From: Guyparkeria hydrothermalis
GTDB taxonomy: Bacteria > Pseudomonadota > Gammaproteobacteria > Halothiobacillales > Halothiobacillaceae
Assembly: GCF_023555385.1 (NCBI RefSeq)
Contig: NZ_JAJSED010000001.1
Span: 1,240,001 to 1,304,000, forward strand
Direction of reading: 5' to 3'
Length of the DNA: 64,000 nt
The notes beneath the pieces were generated by a model that searched no databases, was not told the DNA's origin, and saw only the letters and a list, made by a program, of their open reading frames with translations. Positions within the stretch are counted from its first letter, which is position 1. Every line of letters starts with the position of its first letter. Shown here one piece after another: positions 44,845 to 52,380 of this stretch. The position numbers and the translations under genes were made by a program.

Positions 44845-46131
44845 ATGGCGAAGCGCACCCCGATCGATCCCGGCAGCGGCCAGCAGGTCCTCGAGCTGAC
44901 GCTCGGGCCACTGGCCGAATGCTGGGGTCGGGAGAACGGCCATCTCTCGATAGACGGCCAACCGCTCTCGGCACGCGTGCCGCAGACCCCGGCCTACCTG
45001 TACAGCCGTCGCTGTCTGGATGCGGCCGCGGCGGCATTGCGCACCGCGCTGCCCGAGTCGATCGGCATCCACTACGCCATCAAGGCCAATCCGTTCCCGC
45101 CGCTGGTGCGTCACATGGCCGGTCTGGTCGACGGTTTCGACTGCGCGTCGCTGGCCGAGATGCAGCTGGCCGGCGAGGTGGCGAACGCCGAACACAACAT
45201 CTCGATAGCCGGACCGGCCAAGTCGCGTGCCGAGCACCGTCATGCGATCGAGCACGGCATCACCATCAACGCCGAGTCGGTCGGGGAGCTCGAGCGGATC
45301 ATGATCGAGTCGCGGGCCATGTCCCGTCGCGCTCGGGTGGCCCTGCGGGTCAACCCGCCGTTCGCGCTCAAGGGCTCGGGCATGCACATGGGTGGCGGCG
45401 CCCGCCCGTTCGGCATCGACAGCGAGGCGATCCCCGCCCTGCTCGAGCAGCGCGAGACACTGGCCGAGGGCGGCATCGATCTGGTCGGGCTGCACCTGTT
45501 CGCGGGTTCGCAAAGCCTGGATGCCGAAGCCATCGCCGGCACCCTCGATGCCTGGATCGAACTGCTGCGCGAGTGGCAGACCACCACCGGCTACACGCCG
45601 GATGAACTGATCATCGGCCCCGGACTGGGCGTGGCCTATCACCCCGGCGACCGCCCCCTGGATTTCGATGTGCTGGCACCGGCATTCACCCGCCTCGGCA
45701 AAGCGCTGGCCACCTTGGGCGACGGCGGCGACACGACCATCGACACCCGTCTGGAACTGGGTCGATTCCTGGTCGCCGGCGCGGGGGTCTATCTCACCCG
45801 CGTGATCGACCGCAAGGTCTCGCGCGGCACCACCTACCTTGTCTGCGACGGCGGCATGCACCACCACCTGGCGCTGTCCGGCAACCTCGGCGCGGTATTG
45901 CGACGCAACTGGCCATTGATCGCGATCGATCGTCTCGACGACGAGGCGATCGAGACGGTCGACCTGGCCGGTCCGCTATGCACGCCGCTCGATGTGCTCG
46001 GGAAGAACCAATCCCTGCCACCGCTCTCGCCGGGCGACTGGGTGGGTGTGCTGCAGTCGGGCGCCTATGGCGCCTCGGCCTCGCCCGGTGGTTTCCTCTC
46101 CCGGGACGCGGCCAACGAGTTCCTCGTCTGA
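44845..46131 (+). CDS. PLP-dependent decarboxylase, exosortase-A-associated type
   Basis: 428 residues of fold type III (alanine racemase/Orn-Lys-DAP decarboxylase). The PLP lysine is K80 in IHYAIKANPFPPLV; HLFAGSQSLDAEAI is the conserved H-x-GS-like loop, ELGRFLVAGAGVYLTRVIDRK is the glycine-rich phosphate and substrate region, and the C-terminal LCTPLDVLGKNQSL and LQSGAYGASASP complete the site. The sequence resembles the decarboxylases associated with exosortase A systems (TIGR03099-like). Only 3 bases separate it from the ligase. Possible product: an amine that the ligase attaches, but this is inference. A diaminopimelate or ornithine decarboxylase is the alternative. Confidence 0.82.
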   Translation: MAKRTPIDPGSGQQVLELTLGPLAECWGRENGHLSIDGQPLSARVPQTPAYLYSRRCLDAAAAALRTALPESIGIHYAIKANPFPPLVRHMAGLVDGFDCASLAEMQLAGEVANAEHNISIAGPAKSRAEHRHAIEHGITINAESVGELERIMIESRAMSRRARVALRVNPPFALKGSGMHMGGGARPFGIDSEAIPALLEQRETLAEGGIDLVGLHLFAGSQSLDAEAIAGTLDAWIELLREWQTTTGYTPDELIIGPGLGVAYHPGDRPLDFDVLAPAFTRLGKALATLGDGGDTTIDTRLELGRFLVAGAGVYLTRVIDRKVSRGTTYLVCDGGMHHHLALSGNLGAVLRRNWPLIAIDRLDDEAIETVDLAGPLCTPLDVLGKNQSLPPLSPGDWVGVLQSGAYGASASPGGFLSRDAANEFLV

Positions 46132-46162
46132 GGAACACGTCGGCCGGCATATCGGCCTCAGC

Positions 46163-46783
46163 TCAGGGCAGCAGCCGGCGCACCGGAGCAAACGAACGCC
46201 GGTGGATGGGACTGGGGCCGAGTTCGGCCAGGGCCGCAAGATGGGCCGGAGTGGGATACCCCTTGTGGCGAGCTAGACCGTAGCCCGGATGAGCGGCATC
46301 CAGCGCTACGATCTGCCGATCACGCGACACCTTGGCCAGTATCGATGCCGCGGCAATGGCGGGGTCAGAGGCATCGCCGCCGACGACCGCCCGGCCAAGC
46401 ACCGGTAGCTCGGGGCAGCGGTTGCCGTCAATGTGCGCCCGATCGAGCACATGGCCGTCGTCGAGCAGCGCTAGAACCGCCCGGCGCATGGCGAGCATCG
46501 AGGCGTGCAGGATGTTTATCTCGTCGATCTCGGCGACGCTTGCCTCGGCGATGGCCCAGCCGGCGGCATGCTCGCGGATCTCTTCGAACAGGGCTTCGCG
46601 GCGAGCCTCGGTCAGCTTCTTCGAATCGTCGAGGAGCCGGATCGGCCGCGCCGGGTCGAGTATCACTGCCGCGGCGACCACCGGCCCGGCCAGCGGGCCG
46701 CGCCCGGCCTCGTCGACACCGCAGTAACAGCCCATGGCGTCCAGATCGTCAAACAGGTCGGCTTGCGGCATACTCGCGTCCAT
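46163..46783 (-). CDS. rnhB: Ribonuclease HII
   Basis: 206 residues from the ATG at 46783 (a GTG three codons upstream and an ATG four codons downstream are also possible). Removes ribonucleotides misincorporated in DNA. Catalytic motifs: [43 protein letters not shown] and [22 protein letters not shown], followed by [18 protein letters not shown]. It is divergent from lpxB, with 33 bases between the starts. Elsewhere rnhB commonly follows lpxB on the same strand. Confidence 0.95.
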   Translation of the reverse strand: MDASMPQADLFDDLDAMGCYCGVDEAGRGPLAGPVVAAAVILDPARPIRLLDDSKKLTEARREALFEEIREHAAGWAIAEASVAEIDEINILHASMLAMRRAVLALLDDGHVLDRAHIDGNRCPELPVLGRAVVGGDASDPAIAAASILAKVSRDRQIVALDAAHPGYGLARHKGYPTPAHLAALAELGPSPIHRRSFAPVRRLLP

Positions 46784-46816
46784 TGTGATCACTCATCTTG
46801 CTGCAGGGAGGCCAGC

Positions 46817-47986
46817 TTGAATTCATCGACCCACCACCCGCAGATCCTGTTCGCTGCCGGCGAGGCCTCCGGCGACATGTACGCCGCCGAGCTGATGCCC
46901 CGACTGGCCGAACGCCTGCCGGGGGTCTCTGCCTTCGGCCTGGGCGGCGCCCAGTCACGCGCCGCCGGCATCGACACCATTGTCGACATGGACCAGGTCT
47001 CGGTGATGGGCCTGGTCGAGGTCCTGCGCCACTACGGCCAGCTACGCGCGGCCATGAACACCCTGATCGAGGCGCTCGACAGCCGCCGCCCGGATCTCGT
47101 CATCGTGATCGACTTCCAGGAATTCAACCAGCGCTTGGCCAAGGAGGCCAAGGCGCGGGGCATCCCGGTACTGTTCTTCGTCGCCCCGCAGGTATGGGCC
47201 TGGCGACCGGGACGGGCGAAGCACTTCGACCGTTACGCCGACCAGCTGGCGGTGCTGTTCGATTTCGAGGTGCCGCTGTTCGCCCGCCACGGCCTGCCCA
47301 CCACCCATGTGGGCCATCCGCTGCTCGACCTGGTCGACCGCGAGGCGCCGGAGAGGGCCACCGCCCGGCACGCCCTATCGCTGACCGCCGACGAGACCGT
47401 GATCGGCCTGCTGCCCGGCAGTCGCAAGAGCGAGATCGAACGGCTGCTACCGGTATTCCTCGAGGCCGCCGACCGCCTGCTGGCCGCCGATCCGGAGCGC
47501 CGCTTCGTCGTGCCTCGAGCAGGCTCCATCGATCCCGACTGGCTCGACGCACAGATCGAGGCGGCCGACCTGACCGACGCCCTCCGGGCACGACTGAGCG
47601 TCACCGAAGGCGGAGCACGGCAGGTAATGGCCGCCAGCGACGCGCTGCTGGTCGCCAGTGGCACCGCCACGCTCGAGGCCGCCCTGATCGGCACACCGCA
47701 GGTGATCGCGTATCGCACCAACGCGCTGACTTACGCGCTCGCCAGGTATCTGGTGCGCATCGAACACGTCGGCCTGCCCAACGTCATCCTCGGACGGACC
47801 GCGATTCCCGAGCGGATCCAGCACGAGGCCACCCCAAACCGCCTGGCGCCGGACATCGAGTCGATCCTCAGCCGTCGGGGTGCCCGTGAGCAGCGAGCGG
47901 CACTGGGGGAAGTCCGCGAGCGGCTCGGCGCCGGTGGCGCACTCGAGCGGCTCGCCGACCTGGCCGCCCGGATGCTGGCGCGCTAG
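46817..47986 (+). CDS. lpxB: Lipid-A-disaccharide synthase
   Basis: 389 residues from a TTG start at 46817, with AGGGAGG just upstream. LpxB joins UDP-2,3-diacylglucosamine and lipid X. Family stretches: LFAAGEASGDMYAAEL, LGGAQSRAAGID, VLRHYGQLR, IDFQEFNQRLAKEAKARGIPVLFFVAPQVWAWRPGRAK, HVGHPLLDLV, LLPGSRKSEI, and SDALLVASGTATLEAALIGTPQVIAYRTN. It is on the opposite strand from the other lpx genes (lpxD-fabZ-lpxA), from which it is separated by fumC. Its TAG stop overlaps the fumC TAG stop. Confidence 0.96.
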   Translation: MNSSTHHPQILFAAGEASGDMYAAELMPRLAERLPGVSAFGLGGAQSRAAGIDTIVDMDQVSVMGLVEVLRHYGQLRAAMNTLIEALDSRRPDLVIVIDFQEFNQRLAKEAKARGIPVLFFVAPQVWAWRPGRAKHFDRYADQLAVLFDFEVPLFARHGLPTTHVGHPLLDLVDREAPERATARHALSLTADETVIGLLPGSRKSEIERLLPVFLEAADRLLAADPERRFVVPRAGSIDPDWLDAQIEAADLTDALRARLSVTEGGARQVMAASDALLVASGTATLEAALIGTPQVIAYRTNALTYALARYLVRIEHVGLPNVILGRTAIPERIQHEATPNRLAPDIESILSRRGAREQRAALGEVRERLGAGGALERLADLAARMLAR

Positions 47987-49377
47987 CCCTCGCCGGTGAG
48001 GCGACGCGGATCGAGCAGCTCGGTCAGCGTTGCCTCGTCGAGGTCGGTCATCTCGCGCGCCACATCGATCACCGCCCGTCCCTCGGCGTAGGCGCGCTTG
48101 GCGATCGCGGCACCGGCCTCGTAGCCGATGACGGGATTCAGTGCCGTGACCAGAATCGGATTTGCCGCCAGATCGCGCTCGATGCGTTCACGATTGACCG
48201 TGAAGCCGGCTATCGCCTTGTCGGCCAGAAGCCGCGAGGCATTCGCGGCCAAGTTGATCATCTCGTCGAGGTTGGCAGCCACCAGCGGGAACATCACGTT
48301 CAACTCGAAGTTGCCGGACTGGGCCGCCATTGCGATGGCGTGATCGAGGCCCTGGATCTGCACCGCGACCATCGCCGCCGACTCCGGCACCACCGGGTTG
48401 ACCTTGCCGGGCATGATCGAACTGCCCGGCTGCAGCGCCGGCAGGCTGATTTCACCCAGGCCGGCCAGCGGACCGCTGTTCATCCAGCGCAGGTCGTTGG
48501 CGAGCTTGTGCAGGAATGCGGCCACGCCACGCAGGGCCGAGCTCAGCGCCAGCGAATCGTCCTGAACGCTCATGCCCGCAGCGGGCCGCGACAGGAGGAT
48601 GAACGAGCGTTCGCAGGCAAGATCGCGGTTGAGCGCTTCGACGCTCGCCTGGGCGAAGCCCTGCGGGGCGTTCAGGCCGGTCCCCACGGCCGTGCCGCCG
48701 AGCGGCAGGGCGAGATTCCGGTCGCAAGCCTGCTCCACCGCGCCACGCCAGCCGCGCAACTGCTCGACATAGCCCTCGATCATCTGATCGAAGCGAATGG
48801 GCGTAGCGTCCATCAGGTGCGTTCGCCCGGTCTTGACCACGTCCTGTAGCTCCTTCGCGCGACCGAGCAGCACCGTCTCCAGGTGCGCCAGTGCCGGAAG
48901 CATCTGCTGCTCGATCTGCAGGACCGACATCACCCGGATGGCGCTCGGCACCACATCGTTCGAGCTCTGGCTCATGTTGACGTGGTCGTTGGGATGAACG
49001 TCCGCGTCCGCCGCGAGATGCGCGATCACCTCGTTGGCGTTCATGTTGCTGGAGGTACCCGATCCGGTCTGGTAGACATCGACCGGGAAGGCTTCGCGGA
49101 ATTGCCCAGCCGCCAATCCGTCGACGAGGCGGTCGGCCGCGCCCGCGATCGCCGCGGCACGGTCGCTATCGAGCGTACCAATCCGCTCATTGCCTCGCGC
49201 ACAGGCGCCCTTGAGGCGGCACAGGGCGTCGATGAAGGCGACCGGCATGGGCCGACCACTGACCGGGAAGTTGTCGACCGCCCGCTGCGTCTGCGGGCCG
49301 TAGAGGGCGTCCGCGGGCATCCGCACCTCGCCCAGGCTGTCGTGTTCGATGCGTTCGGCGGGATTGGTGGCTGTCAT
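47983..49377 (-). CDS. fumC: Class II fumarate hydratase
   Basis: 464 residues. Interconverts fumarate and malate without a metal cluster. Signatures: YQTGSGTSSNMNANEVIAH, HPNDHVNMSQSSNDVVPSAI, the catalytic histidine in KTGRTHLMDATPI and the catalytic serine loop GSSIMPGKVNPV. Its TAG stop codon shares 4 bases with lpxB (convergent, CTAG). It interrupts what is elsewhere the lpxA-lpxB junction. Confidence 0.96.
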   Translation of the reverse strand: MTATNPAERIEHDSLGEVRMPADALYGPQTQRAVDNFPVSGRPMPVAFIDALCRLKGACARGNERIGTLDSDRAAAIAGAADRLVDGLAAGQFREAFPVDVYQTGSGTSSNMNANEVIAHLAADADVHPNDHVNMSQSSNDVVPSAIRVMSVLQIEQQMLPALAHLETVLLGRAKELQDVVKTGRTHLMDATPIRFDQMIEGYVEQLRGWRGAVEQACDRNLALPLGGTAVGTGLNAPQGFAQASVEALNRDLACERSFILLSRPAAGMSVQDDSLALSSALRGVAAFLHKLANDLRWMNSGPLAGLGEISLPALQPGSSIMPGKVNPVVPESAAMVAVQIQGLDHAIAMAAQSGNFELNVMFPLVAANLDEMINLAANASRLLADKAIAGFTVNRERIERDLAANPILVTALNPVIGYEAGAAIAKRAYAEGRAVIDVAREMTDLDEATLTELLDPRRLTGEG

Positions 49378-49441
49378 GGCGTTGGAACGGGCGGGTTAGG
49401 AGTGAATGCGGCTAGTACGGCACCGGGCCGGTCTGTCGGGA

Positions 49442-50209
49442 TCAGCGGGTGATCCCGCGCTCGCTCTCGCGGATGAAGTCGAGCATCTCGGCCAGCGCCG
49501 GTTCGGTCTCGGCCGCCTGCTCGAACTCGGTCCAGGCCAGGTCGTCTCCCTGGCGCTTGACCAGTTGACGAAAGCAGCGGTTGAGCAGCGTGATGGTCTC
49601 TTGCGAGAACCCGCGGCGCTTGAGTCCTTCCTTGTTCAGGCCGATTGCCCGCGCCCGGGCCCCATCGGCCATCACGAACGGCACCACGTCCTTGGAGACC
49701 TTGGAAAAGCCACCGATGAAGGCATGCGGGCCGATATGGCAGAACTGGTGCGCCACCGCGAAGCCGCCGAAGATCGCGTACTCGCCGACCTCGACGTGCC
49801 CGGCCAGTGAAGCCGCGTTTGCAAGGATCACGTGATCGCCGACGAGGCAGTCATGTGCGACATGCGCGTAGGCCATCACCAGGATGTCAGAGCCCAGCCG
49901 CGTCAGGCCACCCCCACCGCTGGTGCCACGGTGAATGGTGGAGAACTCGCGGATCCGGTTGCGGTCGCCGATTTCGAGGAACGTCCGTTCACCGGCGTAC
50001 TTGAGGTCCTGTGGCACCTCGCCGACCACGGCGTGGCTGAAGATATGGTTGTCGGCGCCGATCCGGCACGGCCCCTTGATCACGGCATGAGACTCGACGA
50101 CGGTATTGGCGCCGATTTCCACCTCACCCTCGATGATCGCAAAGGGGCCGACCGACACGCTCTCGTGCAGTCGGGCCTCGTCACTGATGATCGCGGTCGG
50201 GTGGATCAC
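49442..50209 (-). CDS. lpxA: UDP-N-acetylglucosamine acyltransferase LpxA
   Basis: 255 residues from a GTG at 50209, coupled to the fabZ stop (GTGA) and preceded by AAGGAA. It performs the first acylation of lipid A. Hexapeptide repeats ([41 protein letters not shown]) form the left-handed helix; the catalytic base is H119 in AHVAHDCLVGDHV, and EVPQDLKYAG and QFCHIGPHAFIGGFSKVSKDVVPF are typical. The C-terminal helical part begins near residue 195. Confidence 0.96.
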   Translation of the reverse strand: MIHPTAIISDEARLHESVSVGPFAIIEGEVEIGANTVVESHAVIKGPCRIGADNHIFSHAVVGEVPQDLKYAGERTFLEIGDRNRIREFSTIHRGTSGGGGLTRLGSDILVMAYAHVAHDCLVGDHVILANAASLAGHVEVGEYAIFGGFAVAHQFCHIGPHAFIGGFSKVSKDVVPFVMADGARARAIGLNKEGLKRRGFSQETITLLNRCFRQLVKRQGDDLAWTEFEQAAETEPALAEMLDFIRESERGITR

Positions 50210-50664
50210 TCCGTCACTTCCTTGGCCACACACTTGACCGTTGCCCGCGCCGCGAGCTCGTCGCCCACGTGCGCTTCGCAGTTGAAGATACCCATGCCGC
50301 GCGCCATGCGCTTGATCTCGACGCGGATGGTGAGCTGGTCACCCGGCTCAACCATGCGGCGGAACGACACGTCGTCCAGTCCGACAAGCATATAGAGCGC
50401 ATTATCCTTGGGCTTGCCGCCATTGCTGCGGAAAGCGAGCACACCGGTGGCCTGGGCCATCGCCTCGGTGACGAGCACCCCCGGCATGATCGGGCGCACC
50501 GGAAAATGCCCCTGGAAGAAAGGTTCGTTGAAGGTGACGTTCTTGATCGCCACCAGGTATTCGTCAGGCGCCCAGTCCACCACGCGATCGATCAGCAGGA
50601 ACGGGTAACGGTGCGGCAGGAGTTCCATGATCTCCTGCACGTTCATGATGTTGTCTTCGTTCAC
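50206..50664 (-). CDS. fabZ: 3-hydroxyacyl-ACP dehydratase FabZ
   Basis: 152 residues from the GTG at 50664, which follows GAGGAA at 5-7 bases. Hot-dog fold dehydratase of fatty-acid elongation. [16 protein letters not shown], the catalytic H53 in [14 protein letters not shown] and E67 in TEAMAQ are visible. The ATG seven codons later is an alternative start. Sits between lpxD (GTGA overlap) and lpxA, balancing acyl supply between phospholipid and lipid A. Confidence 0.96.
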   Translation of the reverse strand: MNEDNIMNVQEIMELLPHRYPFLLIDRVVDWAPDEYLVAIKNVTFNEPFFQGHFPVRPIMPGVLVTEAMAQATGVLAFRSNGGKPKDNALYMLVGLDDVSFRRMVEPGDQLTIRVEIKRMARGMGIFNCEAHVGDELAARATVKCVAKEVTE

Positions 50665-51725
50665 GAGTCTTCCTCACGCGTCGGCACCTCGCCGAGCTGT
50701 TTTTCGAGTTGTTTTACCCGGCGCGCCAGCCGGTCCAGTTGTTTGAAGCGAGCGGCGTTGCGATGCCAGCGCTCGTTGCTGTCCAGCGGGGTTCCGGCCG
50801 AGTACACGCCCGGCTGGTGAATCGAACGGGTAACCATCGACATACCTGTGATGTGGACGTTGTCCGCCAGCTTCAGGTGACCGGCAAGTCCCACACCGCC
50901 GCCAAGCGTGCAGTGCCGACCGACCTCGCTCGATCCCGCCAGCCCGGCGCAACCCGCGACCGCCGAGTGCGCTCCGATGCGCACGTTGTGTGCGATCTGG
51001 ATCAGGTTGTCCAGCTTGACCCCGTCATCGATCACGGTGTCGTCGAGCGCACCCCGGTCGATGGTGGTGTTCGCGCCAATGTCGACATCGTTACCGATCA
51101 CCACACGCCCCACTTGTGGCACCCGCCGCCAGCTACCGCGGTCCTGTGCCAAACCGAAGCCGTCCGAGCCGATGACCACGCCGGGCTGGATCACGCAGCG
51201 GGCACCGATCACGCTGTCGTCGAGCACCGTCACCCGTGCCAGAAGCCGGGTGTTGGCTCCGATCACGACATTACGCCCGATCACGCAACCGGGCCCGATT
51301 TCCGCACCCGCCTCGATCCGCGCACCATCCCCGATGACGGTCTGCGCGCCGACGCTGACGGACGGGTCGATAACCACCTCGCCCACCACCGCGGAGGGAT
51401 GAATGCCTGCATCCGGCGTGGGTCGCGCATAGAGCCGCTCGAGTGCGCGAGCGAACGCAAGGCGCGGTTCCGCAACCACGATGGCCGGCACGCCCGACGG
51501 CAGGCTCGCCCTACCGGTCTCGGTGGTGATCACGAGTCCGGCGGAAGTCTGCGATGCCACGGCGGCCGTCTTGCGATCGCCATCGTAGTAGGCCATCTCG
51601 CTGCCGGAGGCGGAAGCCAACGAGGCCGCCCCCGTAATCCGGGTAGCGGCCTCGTTGGTGACCGCGGCGTCAAGCCAGGCGGCGATTTCGCCGACGGTCA
51701 CGCTCGTGCTGGCGGGAATGCTCAC
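50661..51725 (-). CDS. lpxD: UDP-3-O-acylglucosamine N-acyltransferase LpxD
   Basis: 354 residues, GTG start with TTGGAG 7 bases upstream. Adds the second acyl chain of lipid A. An N-terminal uridine-binding domain precedes a long hexapeptide helix (AGIHPSAVVGEVVIDPSVSVGAQTVIGDGARI onward); the catalytic histidine is in LIQIAHNVRIGAHSAVAGCAG. The C-terminal helix FKQLDRLARRVKQLEKQLGE is the ACP-binding extension. Confidence 0.96.
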   Translation of the reverse strand: MSIPASTSVTVGEIAAWLDAAVTNEAATRITGAASLASASGSEMAYYDGDRKTAAVASQTSAGLVITTETGRASLPSGVPAIVVAEPRLAFARALERLYARPTPDAGIHPSAVVGEVVIDPSVSVGAQTVIGDGARIEAGAEIGPGCVIGRNVVIGANTRLLARVTVLDDSVIGARCVIQPGVVIGSDGFGLAQDRGSWRRVPQVGRVVIGNDVDIGANTTIDRGALDDTVIDDGVKLDNLIQIAHNVRIGAHSAVAGCAGLAGSSEVGRHCTLGGGVGLAGHLKLADNVHITGMSMVTRSIHQPGVYSAGTPLDSNERWHRNAARFKQLDRLARRVKQLEKQLGEVPTREEDS

Positions 51726-51748
51726 CGCGACTCCAACCCCGACCGCGA

Positions 51749-52264
51749 TCAGCGGCCTTTCTGCTCGAGGCGGTCCAGCACCTCCTCGGTCAGCTCGACC
51801 CGATCGGCGGAGTAGACGACACCCTCGGAGAGCACCAGGTCGTAGCCCTTGTCGCGGGCAACCTCGCGAATGGCCTCCAGCACCAGGCGCTGAAGCTTGC
51901 CCAGCTCCTCGTTCTTGCGCAGGTTGAGATCGTCGCGGAAGTTGCTCTGCTGACGCTGCAGATCGCGCAACTTGCGGTTGAGCTCCCGCTCAAGGCCACC
52001 GCGATCGGAGTCGGTCATGGTGACCCCCTCACGGTTCAGTTGCCCCTCGAGACCCTGGATCTCCTGACGGAGCTGACGCAGTTCCTCTTCACGGGCGGAG
52101 AACTCCTGCTCGAGCTTCTGCTTCGCCTGCGCGGCTTGAGGCGCCTGCTCAAGCAGCACTGACGAGTTGACGAAACCGATCTTGACGTCGTCAGCGGCCT
52201 GGGCCAGCAACGGCACGCAGAGCGCGACGGTCAGAAAAGCCAATCGTTGAACGAAGCGAATCAC
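51749..52264 (-). CDS. skp: Periplasmic chaperone Skp/OmpH
   Basis: 171 residues, GTG start after AGGAGATGATCGC. A signal peptide (residues 1-23, cleaved after AQA) is followed by KIGFVNSSVLLEQAPQAAQAKQKLEQEF, a long charged coiled-coil (about 50-120), and the closing strand YDLVLSEGVVYSADRVELTEEVLDRL. Skp holds unfolded outer-membrane proteins for delivery to BamA, encoded just upstream. Confidence 0.93.
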   Translation of the reverse strand: MIRFVQRLAFLTVALCVPLLAQAADDVKIGFVNSSVLLEQAPQAAQAKQKLEQEFSAREEELRQLRQEIQGLEGQLNREGVTMTDSDRGGLERELNRKLRDLQRQQSNFRDDLNLRKNEELGKLQRLVLEAIREVARDKGYDLVLSEGVVYSADRVELTEEVLDRLEQKGR

Positions 52265-52380
52265 GCGATCATCTCCTGAAACATCTGGGCCCTCATGGGC
52301 CGAACGGGCGTCGACGATTCAACGCCCCACTTCATCGGTGGTGCCTCATTATGCCACAGCGGACATGCAGCCCGTGGGCA

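Noticed and set aside
44845-46131. Calling the PLP decarboxylase lysA (diaminopimelate decarboxylase)
   Set aside because: The fold is shared, but coupling to the AMP ligase and the sequence pattern fit the exosortase-A-associated group better; lysA would be expected with dapF or alone.
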